Of a stretch of 49,934 bases of DNA, positions 1-8,967 are shown in pieces. Positions within the stretch are counted from its first letter, which is position 1. Each line of letters starts with the position of its first letter. Origin of the DNA: Akkermansia sp. (lineage in GTDB: Bacteria > Verrucomicrobiota > Verrucomicrobiia > Verrucomicrobiales > Akkermansiaceae); the NCBI GenBank assembly GCA_017471985.1, contig JAFURE010000002.1:1-49934 (forward strand), given 5' to 3'. The translations under genes and the position numbers were made by a program. The notes under the pieces are model-generated. The model had not been told where the DNA came from, searched no databases, and worked only from the letters and a program-made list of their open reading frames with translations.

Positions 1-183
1 CCCCGTTTCACGGGGCTCTCAATATTTTTTGCTCAATACCCGGGGCTTCGCCGCTGCGCGGCTTCACCCCGCGCTATGTGCTGTCGCCCCGTTTACACGG
101 GGCTTTTGAATTCCGCTCACCTTCGGTTCGCCATTCAGCTCGGCAAATTGCTCTTTATCGAGCTTACAGAGGTTCCCGACTCC
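1..183. repeat. GC-rich hairpin-bearing intergenic segment at the left edge
   Basis: No gene is visible before the end of the flippase gene. The segment holds short perfect hairpins: CCCCGTTTCACGGGG at 1-15 and GCCCCGTTTACACGGGGC at 86-103. Between them lies a larger GC palindrome around 41-72 that contains CTTCACC, a motif recurring in the hairpins near 12.7 kb and 49.77 kb. It lies downstream of the leftward flippase gene, so it may act as that gene's 3' region. It resembles the hairpin mosaics elsewhere in the window, but the window edge cuts it. Confidence 0.55.
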
Positions 184-1671
184 TCAAAGTCCGACTTTTG
201 TCCTGTTTCTGAGCAGCAGCATGTACACGCCCGCAAACAGGGAACAGCGAGCGACCAGACTTAACCAGCCGTAGCCCGGTATGAGCTCAGCTATTCCCCA
301 GGCACAGAGCGCCAGAGCAGGGCCCCATATATACCAGCCCGCAAAAGTACGGGCATAGAAGCGCCGGGGGCTGAGCCCCAGTCCTCGGTAGTGAATGAGG
401 TTGAGCATGAGCAGCTGTATGGTGATGGAAATCGCCGCCCAGATCGCCTGTGCTGCGATTCCCCACCACAGGCATACAAAGTAACTCACCACGATGAAAA
501 GCGCGCTGTTGAAGGCCGTAATAGCCACACGTTGGCGCAGGGCATTGCGGGCCTGGCTTATCTGCCAGCCGAGCGCCTGCACCAGGCTGAAGGTCTGCGG
601 TACCACCAGCGCCACGGCTATCAGCCAGCTGAGCCGGGCCTGCTCCCCGAGCTTGTGCCCTACCCACAGCTCAAAGAACTGCTGTCCGTAGAACAGCAGT
701 ACCACTGCCACCGGCAGCAATATGAGCAGCTGTACGCGCCCCAATCGCGCCATGGCCTCCGTCTGCACAGCAGGGCTTGCCCCGCGTACCACCAGCCCCA
801 CCACGCGCGGTAGGAACAACTGCGCCAGGCAACCGCCCAGCAGAAAGTAATTCGCATATATCTGCAGCCCGCAGGTGTAGACCGCAGCGGCATCCGCCCC
901 CAGTGTGACAGCCACCAGGTAGTTGCCCGTGCCGGCATTGAGCATGTTGATAAGCTGGTTGAGCAACATCCACCACGAAAAGGCAAAAAGACTGCGGCAC
1001 AGCGCACCGTCCCACCCGCCGCGCAGGTTCAGCTGCGCCCTCAGCCCCGCAAAGCAGTATATCATATTGAGCACCAGCGCCAGTACTCCCGTGCCGATGT
1101 TAAAGGCCACCAGCCCCACACTGCGCCAGCCCCACTGCAGCACCAGCCAGGTACCCACGGCATTCACCACACTTGCCCCCACCGCAATGAGCCCCGGCAC
1201 GGCGTAGCGCTGCCGACTGTCGGCTATGCCGGCCAGACTGCGTGCCGGGAACATGATGGCGGCATTCACCAGCGTCATCAGGTACAGCACCCGGTACGTC
1301 GATAGCTCGCCCGCCGTGAACTTCGGGAATATCTCCCCCAGAAAGGGGTACACCCCCAGCCCAAGTCCCAGCAGCAGAGCCCCCGCGGCCGAGTACAGCA
1401 CCGTCAGCATGCCCAGAAATCGGGCCTCGCCCCCGGCATCCCCCCGCGCCCGGTACTCGCTCAGGTACTTCGTGCTCGTGGTGCGCCCCAAATCGCTCAG
1501 GTACAGCCGTACCAGCAGCGTGCTGGCCAGCATGTACAGCCCGTACTCGGCGGGTCCCAGCACCTCCAGTATATACGGCGTGAGCACCAGTGGCACGCCT
1601 ATGCGCAGCCCCAGGTTGATGTAGTTCAGTATGGCTCCTGCACGTATCTCGTTCATTGGTGCTGGTTCCAT
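184..1671 (-). CDS. Polysaccharide flippase (Wzx/MATE-like, oligosaccharide exporter)
   Basis: This is a 495-residue integral membrane protein of the polysaccharide biosynthesis/flippase type. Such proteins move lipid-linked sugar repeat units across the inner membrane. The N-terminus (NEIRAGAILNYINLGLRIG, then LTPYILEVLGPAEYGLY) is the typical start of this family, and about twelve to fourteen hydrophobic segments follow to the end. I place the start at the ATG at 1671 (MEPAPMNEIR); an ATG at 1656 (MNEIR) is almost equally good. A longer reading to 1710 adds 13 polar residues of no family character. The sugar substrate cannot be told from sequence, and no partner glycosyltransferase or polymerase is adjacent. 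The gene runs leftward behind nifJ, separated from it by a terminator and a repeat. Confidence 0.82.
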   Translation of the reverse strand: MEPAPMNEIRAGAILNYINLGLRIGVPLVLTPYILEVLGPAEYGLYMLASTLLVRLYLSDLGRTTSTKYLSEYRARGDAGGEARFLGMLTVLYSAAGALLLGLGLGVYPFLGEIFPKFTAGELSTYRVLYLMTLVNAAIMFPARSLAGIADSRQRYAVPGLIAVGASVVNAVGTWLVLQWGWRSVGLVAFNIGTGVLALVLNMIYCFAGLRAQLNLRGGWDGALCRSLFAFSWWMLLNQLINMLNAGTGNYLVAVTLGADAAAVYTCGLQIYANYFLLGGCLAQLFLPRVVGLVVRGASPAVQTEAMARLGRVQLLILLPVAVVLLFYGQQFFELWVGHKLGEQARLSWLIAVALVVPQTFSLVQALGWQISQARNALRQRVAITAFNSALFIVVSYFVCLWWGIAAQAIWAAISITIQLLMLNLIHYRGLGLSPRRFYARTFAGWYIWGPALALCAWGIAELIPGYGWLSLVARCSLFAGVYMLLLRNRTKVGL

Positions 1672-1899
1672 TTTAGCATATTGCCCTTGTACCCTGCAAG
1701 CCCTTTTCACTCAGCCCAGGGCTGTGGGAAAGTTGGAAGTTGGAAGTTCCGCGGCTTACGCCGCAGGGTGGCAGGGGGCTTTGCGACTCGCTTCGCTCAC
1801 TTGCTACGCATACTCGCGGCGCAGCCGCCATGCTCCTTAACTTGTCTATCGAAACTTGTAACTTGTATATCAATAAATTGCCCTTTGTGTGCCCCACAG
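1672..1899. repeat. Dispersed mosaic repeat, copy A
   Basis: This gene-free stretch lies between nifJ and the flippase. It contains modules also found near 7.6 kb. A 27-bp module with a GCGG/CCGC hairpin at 1746-1772 matches 7640-7666 at 24 of 27 positions in the same orientation. A 33-bp module at 1839-1871, beginning AACTTGTCTATCG, recurs inverted at 7602-7634. The run 1824-1850 recurs directly at 7806-7832. Between the modules are further short GC hairpins. It looks like a REP- or MITE-like non-coding element; no reading frame here is convincing. Confidence 0.65.
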
Positions 1900-1932
1900 A
1901 AAAGCCGCCGTCTGTAAAGACGGCGGCCTTTC
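1900..1932 (-). terminator. Terminator of nifJ
   Basis: A perfect 10-bp stem (GCCGCCGTCT at 1904-1913 with AGACGGCGGC at 1918-1927) and a 4-nt loop. Read leftward it is followed by TTTTCTG, so it fits a Rho-independent terminator for nifJ. Just downstream of nifJ, 1964-1996 holds a short AT-rich direct repeat of TAGATTGTA. Confidence 0.8.
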
Positions 1933-2001
1933 CGCTGGCGGGGCAAGCCCCGCCGTACTACTTACATTGTAGATTGTAAATAGTAGATTGTAGATTCGGC
2001 T

Positions 2002-5000
2002 TTACTCTCCCTCGGGCAGGCTGTAATCGATGCCGGCGAGAGCCTGGTACAGGCGCCAGCGGCGAGCGATGTCTGCGGCCTCCATATCGAGCAGCTTGTC
2101 GAAGTTGGCCTTGTTGTTCTTGGCCAGCAGACGGAAGCGGTTCTCGCTGAGCAGGGCTTCGCGCACGTCCTTCTTGGGCTTCTTGCTCTTGATGGTGAGG
2201 GGGTTCTTGCCCTCCTTGGCACGATCGGGGTTGTAGTTGTACAGCAGCCAGCGACCGCAGTCAACGGCGTCCTTCTGGCGGTCGAGACCCTGAGCCATGT
2301 TGATGCCGTGGTTAATGCAGTGGCTGTAGGCGATGACGAGTGCGGGGCCGTCGTACTCCTCGGCCTCCATAAGGGTGGTGAGGGTGTGCTGGTCGTCGGA
2401 GCCCATGGCGATGGAGCCGACGTAGACATTGCCGTAGGTCATGGCCATGTAGCCGAGGTCCTTCTTGACCTGGTCCTTACCGCGGGTGGCGAACTTGGCC
2501 ACAGCACCGCGCGGGGTGGACTTGGAGCACTGACCGCCTGTGTTGGAGTACACCTCGGTGTCGAGCACGAGCACCTTCACATTGCGGCCGGAGGCCAGGA
2601 TGTGGTCCAGACCACCGTAGCCGATGTCGTAGGCCCAGCCGTCGCCGCCGAGAATCCACACGCTCTTGCGCACCAGATAGTCGGCATGAGCCTTCAGAGC
2701 AGCCAGGTCGGCATTGTCACCGCAGGCGGCCTTGATGGCGGCTACGGTCGAGCGGGCGTGGGCGATGTCGGCCTCGGTCTTCTGGGGGTTAGCCATGAGT
2801 TCCTGAACGAGCTCGGTGCCGATGGTGGGAGCGGCGGCCTGCAGCAGCTCGATGGCAAACTGCTGTTTCTTGTCGAGCGATACGCGGAAACCGAGACCGA
2901 ACTGGGCGTTGTCCTCGAAGAGGCTGTTGCACCAGGCGGGGCCACGGCCATCGGCATCGTGAGTCCAAGGGGTGGTGGGCAGGTTGCCGCCGTAGATGGA
3001 GGAACAACCCGTGGCGTTGGCCACGACCAGACGGTTACCGAAGAGCTGGCTGAGCAGCTTAATGTACGGGGTTTCGCCGCAACCGGCACAGGCACCGGAG
3101 AACTCGAAGAGCGGGCGCAGCAGCTGGGCGTCCTTCACCTTGGAGTTGTCGGTCACGGTGCGGTCGTTGTCGGGGCACTTCTCGAAGAACTTCCAGTTCT
3201 CGGCCTCGGGCTTGAGAGCCTCGGTAGCCGGGGTCATGGTGAGGGAGGCGGTGGGGCACACGCGGGAGCAGAGCGTACAACCCGTACAGTCGCTGGCAGA
3301 TACCTGAATGACGTACTTCTTGCCGGCCCAGTCCTTGTGCATCTTGCTGGCGTCGGCCGTCTTGAAGCTCTCGGGGGCGCCGGCGAGGTCGGCGGGGTCA
3401 ATCATCTTGGCGCGAATGGCGGCGTGGGGGCACACCATAGTGCACTTACCGCACTGAATACAGGCCTTGCTGGTTTCTGTCTTCTCGGGGGTCCACACGG
3501 GGATTTCGAGGGCGAGGTCGCGCTTCTCGTACTGGGTGGTGCCGCTGGGGAAGGTGCCGTCGTCGGGCATTTCGCTCACGGTGACGGAGTTGCCGTTACC
3601 AATCACAATCTTGCCGAGCACGTTGCTCACGAAGTCGGGCGGGTTGCCGGTGAGGGCCTCGGGGATTTCGTGGCCGGTGATGGTGCTGCCCAGGGGTACC
3701 TCGTAGAGGTTGGCGAGGGAGGCATCCACCGCGGCGATGTTCTTGGCTACTACTTCTTCACCCTTCTTGCCGTAGGTCTTCTTAATGGCCTCCTTAATGT
3801 AGCCGAGGGCCTCCTCTGCGGGAATCACACCGGCGAGGTTGAAGAAGCAGGTCTGCATAATCATGTTAATGCGACCGCCCATGCCGGTGGCCTTGGCAAC
3901 CTTGAAGGCGTCGATGCAGTAGACCTTGATATTCTTGTCGAGAATCTGCTGCTGCATGCGGGCAGGCAGGCTGTCCCACACCTTCTCGGGAGCCACGTTG
4001 GTGTTGATGAGGAAGGTGGCGTTCTGCGCAGCGTTCTTCAGGAAGTCGAAGAGGTTGAGCAGGCTGGGCTGGTGCAGGGCGATGAAGTTCGCGTTGGTGA
4101 TGAGGTAGGTGCTGTGAATCGGTGTGGTGCCGAAGCGCAGGTGGGATACCGTGGAGGAACCGGACTTCTTGGAGTCGTACTCGAAGTAACCCTGAACGTA
4201 CAGGTCGGTGTGCTTGCCGATAATCTTAATGGCGTCCTTGTTGGCACCTACGGTACCGTCGGAACCCAGACCGTAGAACATGCAGCGGGTCACGGTGTCG
4301 GGCTCGGTGGAGAAGCTCGGGTCATAGGCAATGCTCTTGCCGGTGACGTCGTCCTCAATGCCGACGGAGAAGCCGGTCATGGGCTCAGGCTTGGCGAGCT
4401 CGTCGAACACACCCTTAACCATGGCGGGGGTGAACTCCTTGGAGCCCAGGCCGTAGCGGCCACCTACCACCTTGGGCATGGCATAGGGCAGAGTGCCGGC
4501 TACCTGAGCGTCGGCCAGGGTCTGCACCACGTCCTGCAGCAGGGGTTCGCCCAGGCTGCCGGGTTCCTTGGTGCGGTCGAGCACGGCAATCTTCTGCACG
4601 GTCTTGGGCAGAGCGGCAATCACGTCTGCAGACGGGAAGGGGCGGTACATGCGGATTTTCAGCACGCCGACATCCTCGCCCATGGCGGTCACGGCCTCGA
4701 GAGCGGCCTCGGCACCGGAGCCCATCATGATGATGACGCGGGTGGCGTTCGGGCTGCCGATGTATTCGACCACATCGTAGTAGCGGCCGGTCAGGTCGCC
4801 GAACTTCTTCATGGCGCCCTTCACGATGGCGGGAACGGCGTTGTAGTACTTGTTCACCGTCTCGCGGCCCTGGAAGTACACGTCGGGGTTCTGGGCGGTA
4901 CCGCGAATGACGGGTGCATCGGGCGTGAGACCGCGGGCGTGGAACTCGTCCACCCACTTCTGGTCAATCATGGCACGCAGGGTGTCATCGGTAATGTCGG

Positions 5001-5550
5001 CAATCTTGCCAACCTCGTGGGAGGTGCGGAAACCGTCGAAGAAGTTGATGAAGGGCACGCGGCTCTCCAAGGTGGCAGCGTGGGCGATGGCGGCCATGTC
5101 GGGGGCCTCCTGAGTGCTGGCGCCGCAGAGCATGGCAAAGCCGGTGGAACGGCAGCTCATCACGTCGCTGTGGTCGCCGAAGATGGAAAGACCCTGAGCA
5201 GCAAGAGCACGGGCGGCAATGTGGAACACGCAGGGCGTGAGCTCGCCGGCAATCTTGAACATGTTCGGTATCATCAGCAGCAGACCCTGGGAGGCCGTGA
5301 AGGTGGTGGCCAGAGAACCTGTCTGCAGGGCGCCGTGTACGGCACCGGCAGCACCGGCCTCACTTTCCATCTCCACGATGCTGGGGACCGTCCCCCAGAG
5401 GTTCTTGCGGTCTACGGCCGTCCACGTCTCTGCCGATTCACCCATCGGAGAGGACGGGGTGATGGGGTAGATGGCGGCCACTTCTGAACAACGGTACGCT
5501 ACGGAGGCTACGGCCTCGTTGGCGTCTATGGTGCTGTATGTAGTGCTCAT
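2002..5550 (-). CDS. nifJ: Pyruvate:ferredoxin (flavodoxin) oxidoreductase
   Basis: A 1182-residue single-chain enzyme that oxidatively decarboxylates pyruvate to acetyl-CoA and CO2 and reduces ferredoxin or flavodoxin. It is a central step of anaerobic carbon metabolism. The length matches the homodimeric fused family. The N-terminal alpha-type domain has YPITPSSPMGE. Two CxxCxxCxxxCP clusters near residues 690-700 (CIQCGKCTMVCP) and 750-760 (CTGCTLCSRVCP) bind two 4Fe-4S centres. The C-terminal thiamine diphosphate domain has GGDGWAYDIGYGG near residue 967 and NTGGQCSKSTPRG shortly after. The start ATG at 5550 is the natural one. The gene is transcribed away from fhs across a 230-bp gap. 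A TTAAAT box ends 8 nt before the ATG, but no convincing -35 is present, so regulation by an activator is possible. Confidence 0.97.
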   Translation of the reverse strand: MSTTYSTIDANEAVASVAYRCSEVAAIYPITPSSPMGESAETWTAVDRKNLWGTVPSIVEMESEAGAAGAVHGALQTGSLATTFTASQGLLLMIPNMFKIAGELTPCVFHIAARALAAQGLSIFGDHSDVMSCRSTGFAMLCGASTQEAPDMAAIAHAATLESRVPFINFFDGFRTSHEVGKIADITDDTLRAMIDQKWVDEFHARGLTPDAPVIRGTAQNPDVYFQGRETVNKYYNAVPAIVKGAMKKFGDLTGRYYDVVEYIGSPNATRVIIMMGSGAEAALEAVTAMGEDVGVLKIRMYRPFPSADVIAALPKTVQKIAVLDRTKEPGSLGEPLLQDVVQTLADAQVAGTLPYAMPKVVGGRYGLGSKEFTPAMVKGVFDELAKPEPMTGFSVGIEDDVTGKSIAYDPSFSTEPDTVTRCMFYGLGSDGTVGANKDAIKIIGKHTDLYVQGYFEYDSKKSGSSTVSHLRFGTTPIHSTYLITNANFIALHQPSLLNLFDFLKNAAQNATFLINTNVAPEKVWDSLPARMQQQILDKNIKVYCIDAFKVAKATGMGGRINMIMQTCFFNLAGVIPAEEALGYIKEAIKKTYGKKGEEVVAKNIAAVDASLANLYEVPLGSTITGHEIPEALTGNPPDFVSNVLGKIVIGNGNSVTVSEMPDDGTFPSGTTQYEKRDLALEIPVWTPEKTETSKACIQCGKCTMVCPHAAIRAKMIDPADLAGAPESFKTADASKMHKDWAGKKYVIQVSASDCTGCTLCSRVCPTASLTMTPATEALKPEAENWKFFEKCPDNDRTVTDNSKVKDAQLLRPLFEFSGACAGCGETPYIKLLSQLFGNRLVVANATGCSSIYGGNLPTTPWTHDADGRGPAWCNSLFEDNAQFGLGFRVSLDKKQQFAIELLQAAAPTIGTELVQELMANPQKTEADIAHARSTVAAIKAACGDNADLAALKAHADYLVRKSVWILGGDGWAYDIGYGGLDHILASGRNVKVLVLDTEVYSNTGGQCSKSTPRGAVAKFATRGKDQVKKDLGYMAMTYGNVYVGSIAMGSDDQHTLTTLMEAEEYDGPALVIAYSHCINHGINMAQGLDRQKDAVDCGRWLLYNYNPDRAKEGKNPLTIKSKKPKKDVREALLSENRFRLLAKNNKANFDKLLDMEAADIARRWRLYQALAGIDYSLPEGE

Positions 5551-5745
5551 ATTTGTGAATTTAACGTGAAAATTGTGTGCGACACACGGGGCAGGCTCCG
5601 TCGCAATGCGGCTAAGCTAGTCCTTACTACAGCTATCATACACCCATCCGCCCGCGGAATCAACACAAAAAGCCTGCATGAAATGAATTTTGCTGACATT
5701 GGGGGCGGGTTAAGACAGAAAATAGAGGCGGAGGTCGGAAAGCGT

Positions 5746-5774
5746 TTGCCAATCGGGCGGATATGTGCTATACT
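5746..5774 (+). promoter_or_regulatory. fhs promoter, predicted leaderless
   Basis: TTGCCA at 5746-5751, a 17-bp spacer, and TATACT at 5769-5774. Only 6 nt separate the -10 box from the ATG at 5781, so the expected +1 is the A of the start codon. This fixes the start and excludes the in-frame ATG at 5763, which lies inside the promoter. Confidence 0.8.
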
Positions 5775-5780
5775 GCACGC

Positions 5781-7421
5781 ATGGCGAATACTCAGAGCTT
5801 TACCGCACAGATGGCAGCCGCTCTCGGGCTGGATGAGCAGATGATTGTACCCTACGGTCGCGACAAGGCCAAGGTGAGCCTGCAGGTGCTCCGTGAGCGC
5901 CCGCGCAAGGGTAAACTCATTCTGGTGAGCGCGCTGACCCCCACACCCGCCGGTGAGGGCAAGACGACCGTTTCCATCGGTCTGGCTCAGGGGCTGAAGG
6001 CCAACGGCAAGAGCGTGTGCCTGGCGCTGCGCGAGCCCAGCATGGGCCCGGTGTTCGGTCGCAAGGGCGGTGCCACGGGTGGCGGTGCCTCGAGCATTAC
6101 CCCCGGCGAGAGCATCAACCTGTGCTTCAATGGCGATTTCCCTGCCATTACCGCAGCCAACAACCTGCTGGCCGCAGTGATTGACAATGCCCTGTTCTAC
6201 AAGACGACCCGCCTGGACCAGAACAAGGTGCTGTGGAAGCGCGTGATTGACATGAACGACCGCTCTCTGCGCAATATCGTGGTAGGTCTGAACCGCAACG
6301 GTGTGCCGCGTGAGGATGGCTTCAATATTACCCCGGCCTCCGAAATCATGGCCTGCTTCTGTCTGGCCGAGGATTTGGAGGACCTGCGCCGCCGTATCGA
6401 CAACATTGTGGTGGGCTTCACCGCCGATGACGAGGCTGTGTACGCCCGCGAGTTCGGCGTGACCGATTCCCTGCTGGCTATCTTGCGAGAGGCCATTAAC
6501 CCCAATCTGGTGCAGTCCCTGGAGGGTGTGCCCGCCTTTGTGCACGGCGGTCCCTTCGCCAACATTGCCCACGGTTGCAACTCGGTGATTGCTACCAAGA
6601 TGGCTCTGGCCTGCGCCGACTATGCCGTGACCGAGGCCGGCTTTGCCTTTGACCTGGGTGCCGAGAAGTTCCTGGATATTAAGTGCCGCCAGAGTGGCTT
6701 GTCGCCCGATGCTATTGTGATTGTGGCAACCATCCGCGCTCTGAAGATGCACGGCGGTGTGGCCAAGACTGAGCTCGACCCGCCCAATGCCGAGGCCGTA
6801 CGCCGTGGCCTGGCCAATCTGCAGGCTCATATCGAGAGCGCCAAGCTCTATAATCGCCCCGTGACGGTGGCCATCAATCTGTTCGAGGCCTTCGACACTG
6901 AGGAGGAAATAGCCGCCGTGAAGGAACTCTGTGCTCAGATGGGCGTGGGTTGTGCCGTGGCCAATGTGTTCGGCAAGGGCGGTGCCGGTGCTCAGGAGCT
7001 GGCCACTATCGTGGCAGAGAGCATGGAGGGCGCTGCCCCCGAGCCCTTTAAGTGCCTGTACGAGCTCGATATGCCTGTGGAGGAGCGCATGGCTACCATC
7101 GCCCGCAAGATTTACGGCGCCGATGGCGTGGTGCTCACCAAGGCCGCTCAGAAGAAACTGGCTCTCATGGCTGCCAACGGACTGACTGACCTGCCCATCT
7201 GCATGGCCAAGACCCAGAACTCGCTGTCCGACAACGCCACGTTGCCCGGTCGCCCCACCGGTTTTACCATCACCGTGCGCGACTTCGAGATTGCCAACGG
7301 CGCCGGGTTCCTGGTTGCCCTCTGCGGCGATATCATGCGCATGCCCGCTCTGCCCAAGGTGCCCTCTGCCTGTGCCATTAAGGTGGACGCCGACGGCAAC
7401 ATTTCCGGCATGAAGGGCTGA
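5781..7421 (+). CDS. fhs: Formate-tetrahydrofolate ligase
   Basis: A 546-residue cytosolic enzyme that joins formate to tetrahydrofolate with ATP, giving 10-formyl-THF for one-carbon metabolism. The length is the family norm of about 550. The ATP-binding loop TPAGEGKTTVSIGLAQG lies near residues 55-70. Other conserved stretches are FGRKGGATGGGASSITPGE, EAGFAFDLGAEKFLDIKCR and VVATIRALKMHGG. The start at 5781 is set by a strong promoter whose +1 coincides with it. The upstream in-frame ATG at 5763 lies between the -35 and -10 boxes. A hairpin at 7444-7481 follows the stop. The gene is divergent from nifJ; both serve anaerobic C1/C2 metabolism, but a shared control is only inferred. Confidence 0.97.
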   Translation: MANTQSFTAQMAAALGLDEQMIVPYGRDKAKVSLQVLRERPRKGKLILVSALTPTPAGEGKTTVSIGLAQGLKANGKSVCLALREPSMGPVFGRKGGATGGGASSITPGESINLCFNGDFPAITAANNLLAAVIDNALFYKTTRLDQNKVLWKRVIDMNDRSLRNIVVGLNRNGVPREDGFNITPASEIMACFCLAEDLEDLRRRIDNIVVGFTADDEAVYAREFGVTDSLLAILREAINPNLVQSLEGVPAFVHGGPFANIAHGCNSVIATKMALACADYAVTEAGFAFDLGAEKFLDIKCRQSGLSPDAIVIVATIRALKMHGGVAKTELDPPNAEAVRRGLANLQAHIESAKLYNRPVTVAINLFEAFDTEEEIAAVKELCAQMGVGCAVANVFGKGGAGAQELATIVAESMEGAAPEPFKCLYELDMPVEERMATIARKIYGADGVVLTKAAQKKLALMAANGLTDLPICMAKTQNSLSDNATLPGRPTGFTITVRDFEIANGAGFLVALCGDIMRMPALPKVPSACAIKVDADGNISGMKG

Positions 7422-7443
7422 TGCTGCCCTCACAACATCTGCA

Positions 7444-7481
7444 AACAAGCCCCCGGCCGTTTATACAGCCGGGGGCTTGTT
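7444..7481 (+). terminator. Hairpin downstream of fhs
   Basis: A perfect 14-bp stem (7444-7457 with 7468-7481, core AAGCCCCCGGC) and a 10-nt loop lie 22 nt after the fhs stop. There is no long U-tract, so it may be a weak terminator or a 3'-end stabiliser. Confidence 0.65.
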
Positions 7482-7545
7482 GTCGGTACGAAGTGCCCGC
7501 TTTCGGCTACGATGACGCCGGGGGGATTACATGCTTACGCGTTGG

Positions 7546-7832
7546 CACAATTGGAGATTCTGGCCTATTTTGAGCGCTAAATGGGAGCCTATCGGGGAAA
7601 AGATAGACGAGTTACAAGTTTCGATAGACAAGTTTAGCTGTTCCGCGGCTTGCGCCGCAAGGTAGCTGAGCTTAGCCAAGGCAACGGCCCGCGCTTTAAG
7701 GCGCGGCCTGCCACGGCGTCCCGGGTGGGCTATCAACGAGAAGCCCCCCAGACGCAGACGAAGCCGGGAGCGTGAACGGTGGAATTACCAGGCTGCTTGC
7801 GGCGTAGCCGCCAAGCTCCTTAACTTGTCTAT
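7546..7832. repeat. Dispersed mosaic repeat, copy B
   Basis: This fills most of the 488-bp gap between fhs and the Sel1 gene; I see no gene in it. Modules shared with other places are: 7602-7634 (inverted match to 1839-1871), 7640-7666 (direct match to 1746-1772), 7702-7719 (exact inverted match to 12174-12191, ACGCCGTGGCAGGCCGCG), 7731-7748 (exact inverted match to 12535-12552, GGGGGCTTCTCGTTGATA) and 7806-7832 (direct match to 1824-1850). A further 11-bp piece, AATTGGAGATT at 7546-7556, recurs inverted after the Sel1 gene. The order and orientation of modules differ between copies, so this is a mosaic and not a simple duplication. Confidence 0.7.
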
Positions 7833-7873
7833 CCACAATTACTCTTTTCCTGATTGTTCCAACGCATAAATGC

Positions 7874-7902
7874 TTGTCTTTCTGATTGGAGTTTGCTATT
7901 GT
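7874..7902 (+). promoter_or_regulatory. Promoter of the Sel1 gene, predicted leaderless
   Basis: TTGTCT at 7874-7879, a 17-bp spacer, and TATTGT at 7897-7902, ending 7 nt before the ATG at 7910. The predicted +1 is at or 1 nt before the start codon. Confidence 0.65.
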
Positions 7903-7909
7903 CTGAAAT

Positions 7910-8815
7910 ATGGAAAAAAAGAATGGGAAATATCGCTTTTTAGTTGTTGCTGCATTGGTCGGGGCAATGGTGCCGGCTATCAATTCTGTTTTTAATGATC
8001 GTGATGTGGTGCCGGAAAATGTGGTGGCTCTGAGTGATGATTTGCCCGAGGTGGATCAAAAGTTCATTTTGCAGAATATGGCCCCTTTCATGCGGGCGTA
8101 TGCTGAAAGAGGGCAGAAAATCAGCAAGAGACAAATGCGCCGAATTCGCAGGAAGGCTGCAGCCGGCGATTTGGAGGCTCAGCGAGAACTGGCTTCGTGT
8201 TATTTGATGGGAATCGGTTGTTCGCAGGATGTCAGGTTGGGCATTCGCTGGTTTAAGCACGCCGCAGACAAGGGGGATACGGTTTCCTGCTTTATGATGG
8301 GGTGTCTTGCCGTGGGGGGAGCATTCGGAACGGAATGGGAAGGCAAGGGGGTGGAATGGATTTCTTCTGCGGCTGAATCGGGCAATGCTGTGGCGCAGTA
8401 CATGCTGAGTGTAATTTATTCCGCCGGGGCAGTTGTCCCCTACAATGAGGAGGAATCTAAAAAATGGTACGATAGGGCCATGGCTCAGAATAGCCCGGAG
8501 CTGAAGAAACAGTTCGAGAGTTTCCGCAGAACGGTGGATAGCAGGAGCAAGTTGGGTGACCCGCACATGATGTTCCTGATGGGGGTGATGAAAACTACCG
8601 GATATTGCGAAGCCGAAATCAATGAGCCCGAGGGTGTGGAATGGTACCGCAAAGCCGCAGCTATGGGGCACGATGTGGCCTGGCTGCGACTGGGGGAGTG
8701 CTATGAGTGCGGTGTAGGCGTCGCGGCAGATGCTGTGGAGGCCGCCAGATGCTACCGAAAAGCCGCCGAGCTGGGGAATATCGAGGCTCAGCAGCGAATC
8801 GAGCCCCGGAACTGA
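7910..8815 (+). CDS. Sel1-repeat (SLR/TPR-like) membrane-anchored or exported protein
   Basis: A 301-residue protein starting MEKKNGKYRF, with a hydrophobic segment (about residues 8-25) that could be a signal anchor. The rest is Sel1-like repeats of about 36 residues. Examples are GDLEAQRELASCYLMGIGC...GIRWFKHAADKGD, GNAVAQYMLSVIYSAGAVV...KKWYDRA and GHDVAWLRLGECYECGVGV...ARCYRKAAELGN. A less regular middle part covers residues 200-225. Sel1 repeats form alpha-helical solenoids that bind other proteins; no partner can be named. The start is supported by a promoter whose +1 falls at the ATG. The gene sits between a large repeat mosaic on the left and inverted pieces of it on the right. It is less GC-rich than fhs or leuB, so it could be an acquired cassette, though that is inference. 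Confidence 0.85.
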   Translation: MEKKNGKYRFLVVAALVGAMVPAINSVFNDRDVVPENVVALSDDLPEVDQKFILQNMAPFMRAYAERGQKISKRQMRRIRRKAAAGDLEAQRELASCYLMGIGCSQDVRLGIRWFKHAADKGDTVSCFMMGCLAVGGAFGTEWEGKGVEWISSAAESGNAVAQYMLSVIYSAGAVVPYNEEESKKWYDRAMAQNSPELKKQFESFRRTVDSRSKLGDPHMMFLMGVMKTTGYCEAEINEPEGVEWYRKAAAMGHDVAWLRLGECYECGVGVAADAVEAARCYRKAAELGNIEAQQRIEPRN

Positions 8816-8839
8816 GGGCTCGAGTGGCGTAGTGGCGGA

Positions 8840-8884
8840 TAAAGAGAATTTGTCTATCCTTTCCCCCAACAATCTCCAATTTGC
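8840..8884. repeat. Inverted remnant of the mosaic repeat
   Basis: Read leftward, this has AATTGGAGATT-type sequence followed by GGGGGAAAGGATAGAC. That is the same order as 7546-7556 plus 7594-7608 (GGGGAAAAGATAGAC) on the other side of the Sel1 gene, with a 3-nt instead of a longer gap between the two parts. AATCTCCAATT at 8870-8880 is an exact inverted match to 7546-7556. Confidence 0.5.
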
Positions 8885-8891
8885 CTACCTA

Positions 8892-8927
8892 CAAAAATCC
8901 CCTTGGCAACTTACATTACCAAGGGGG
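8892..8927 (-). terminator. Terminator of the first EF-hand gene
   Basis: CCCCTTGG at 8899-8906 pairs with CCAAGGGG at 8919-8926 across a 12-nt loop. Read leftward the stem is followed by ATTTTTG. It ends the leftward EF-hand gene. Confidence 0.75.
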
Positions 8928-8967
8928 CTATAAGGCGCGCCGTGTGGTTGGCGCAAAAGGGGCTCAA

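Noticed and set aside
2308..5487. 1059-codon open frame on the + strand opposite nifJ
   Set aside because: It mirrors nifJ codons exactly; the translation is low-complexity (Gly, His, Val-rich) with no domain. It is a by-product of GC-rich third positions.
5547..7448. 633-codon frame on the - strand opposite fhs
   Set aside because: Antisense shadow of fhs. The His/Gly/Gln-rich product has no recognisable fold and runs through the nifJ-fhs promoter region.
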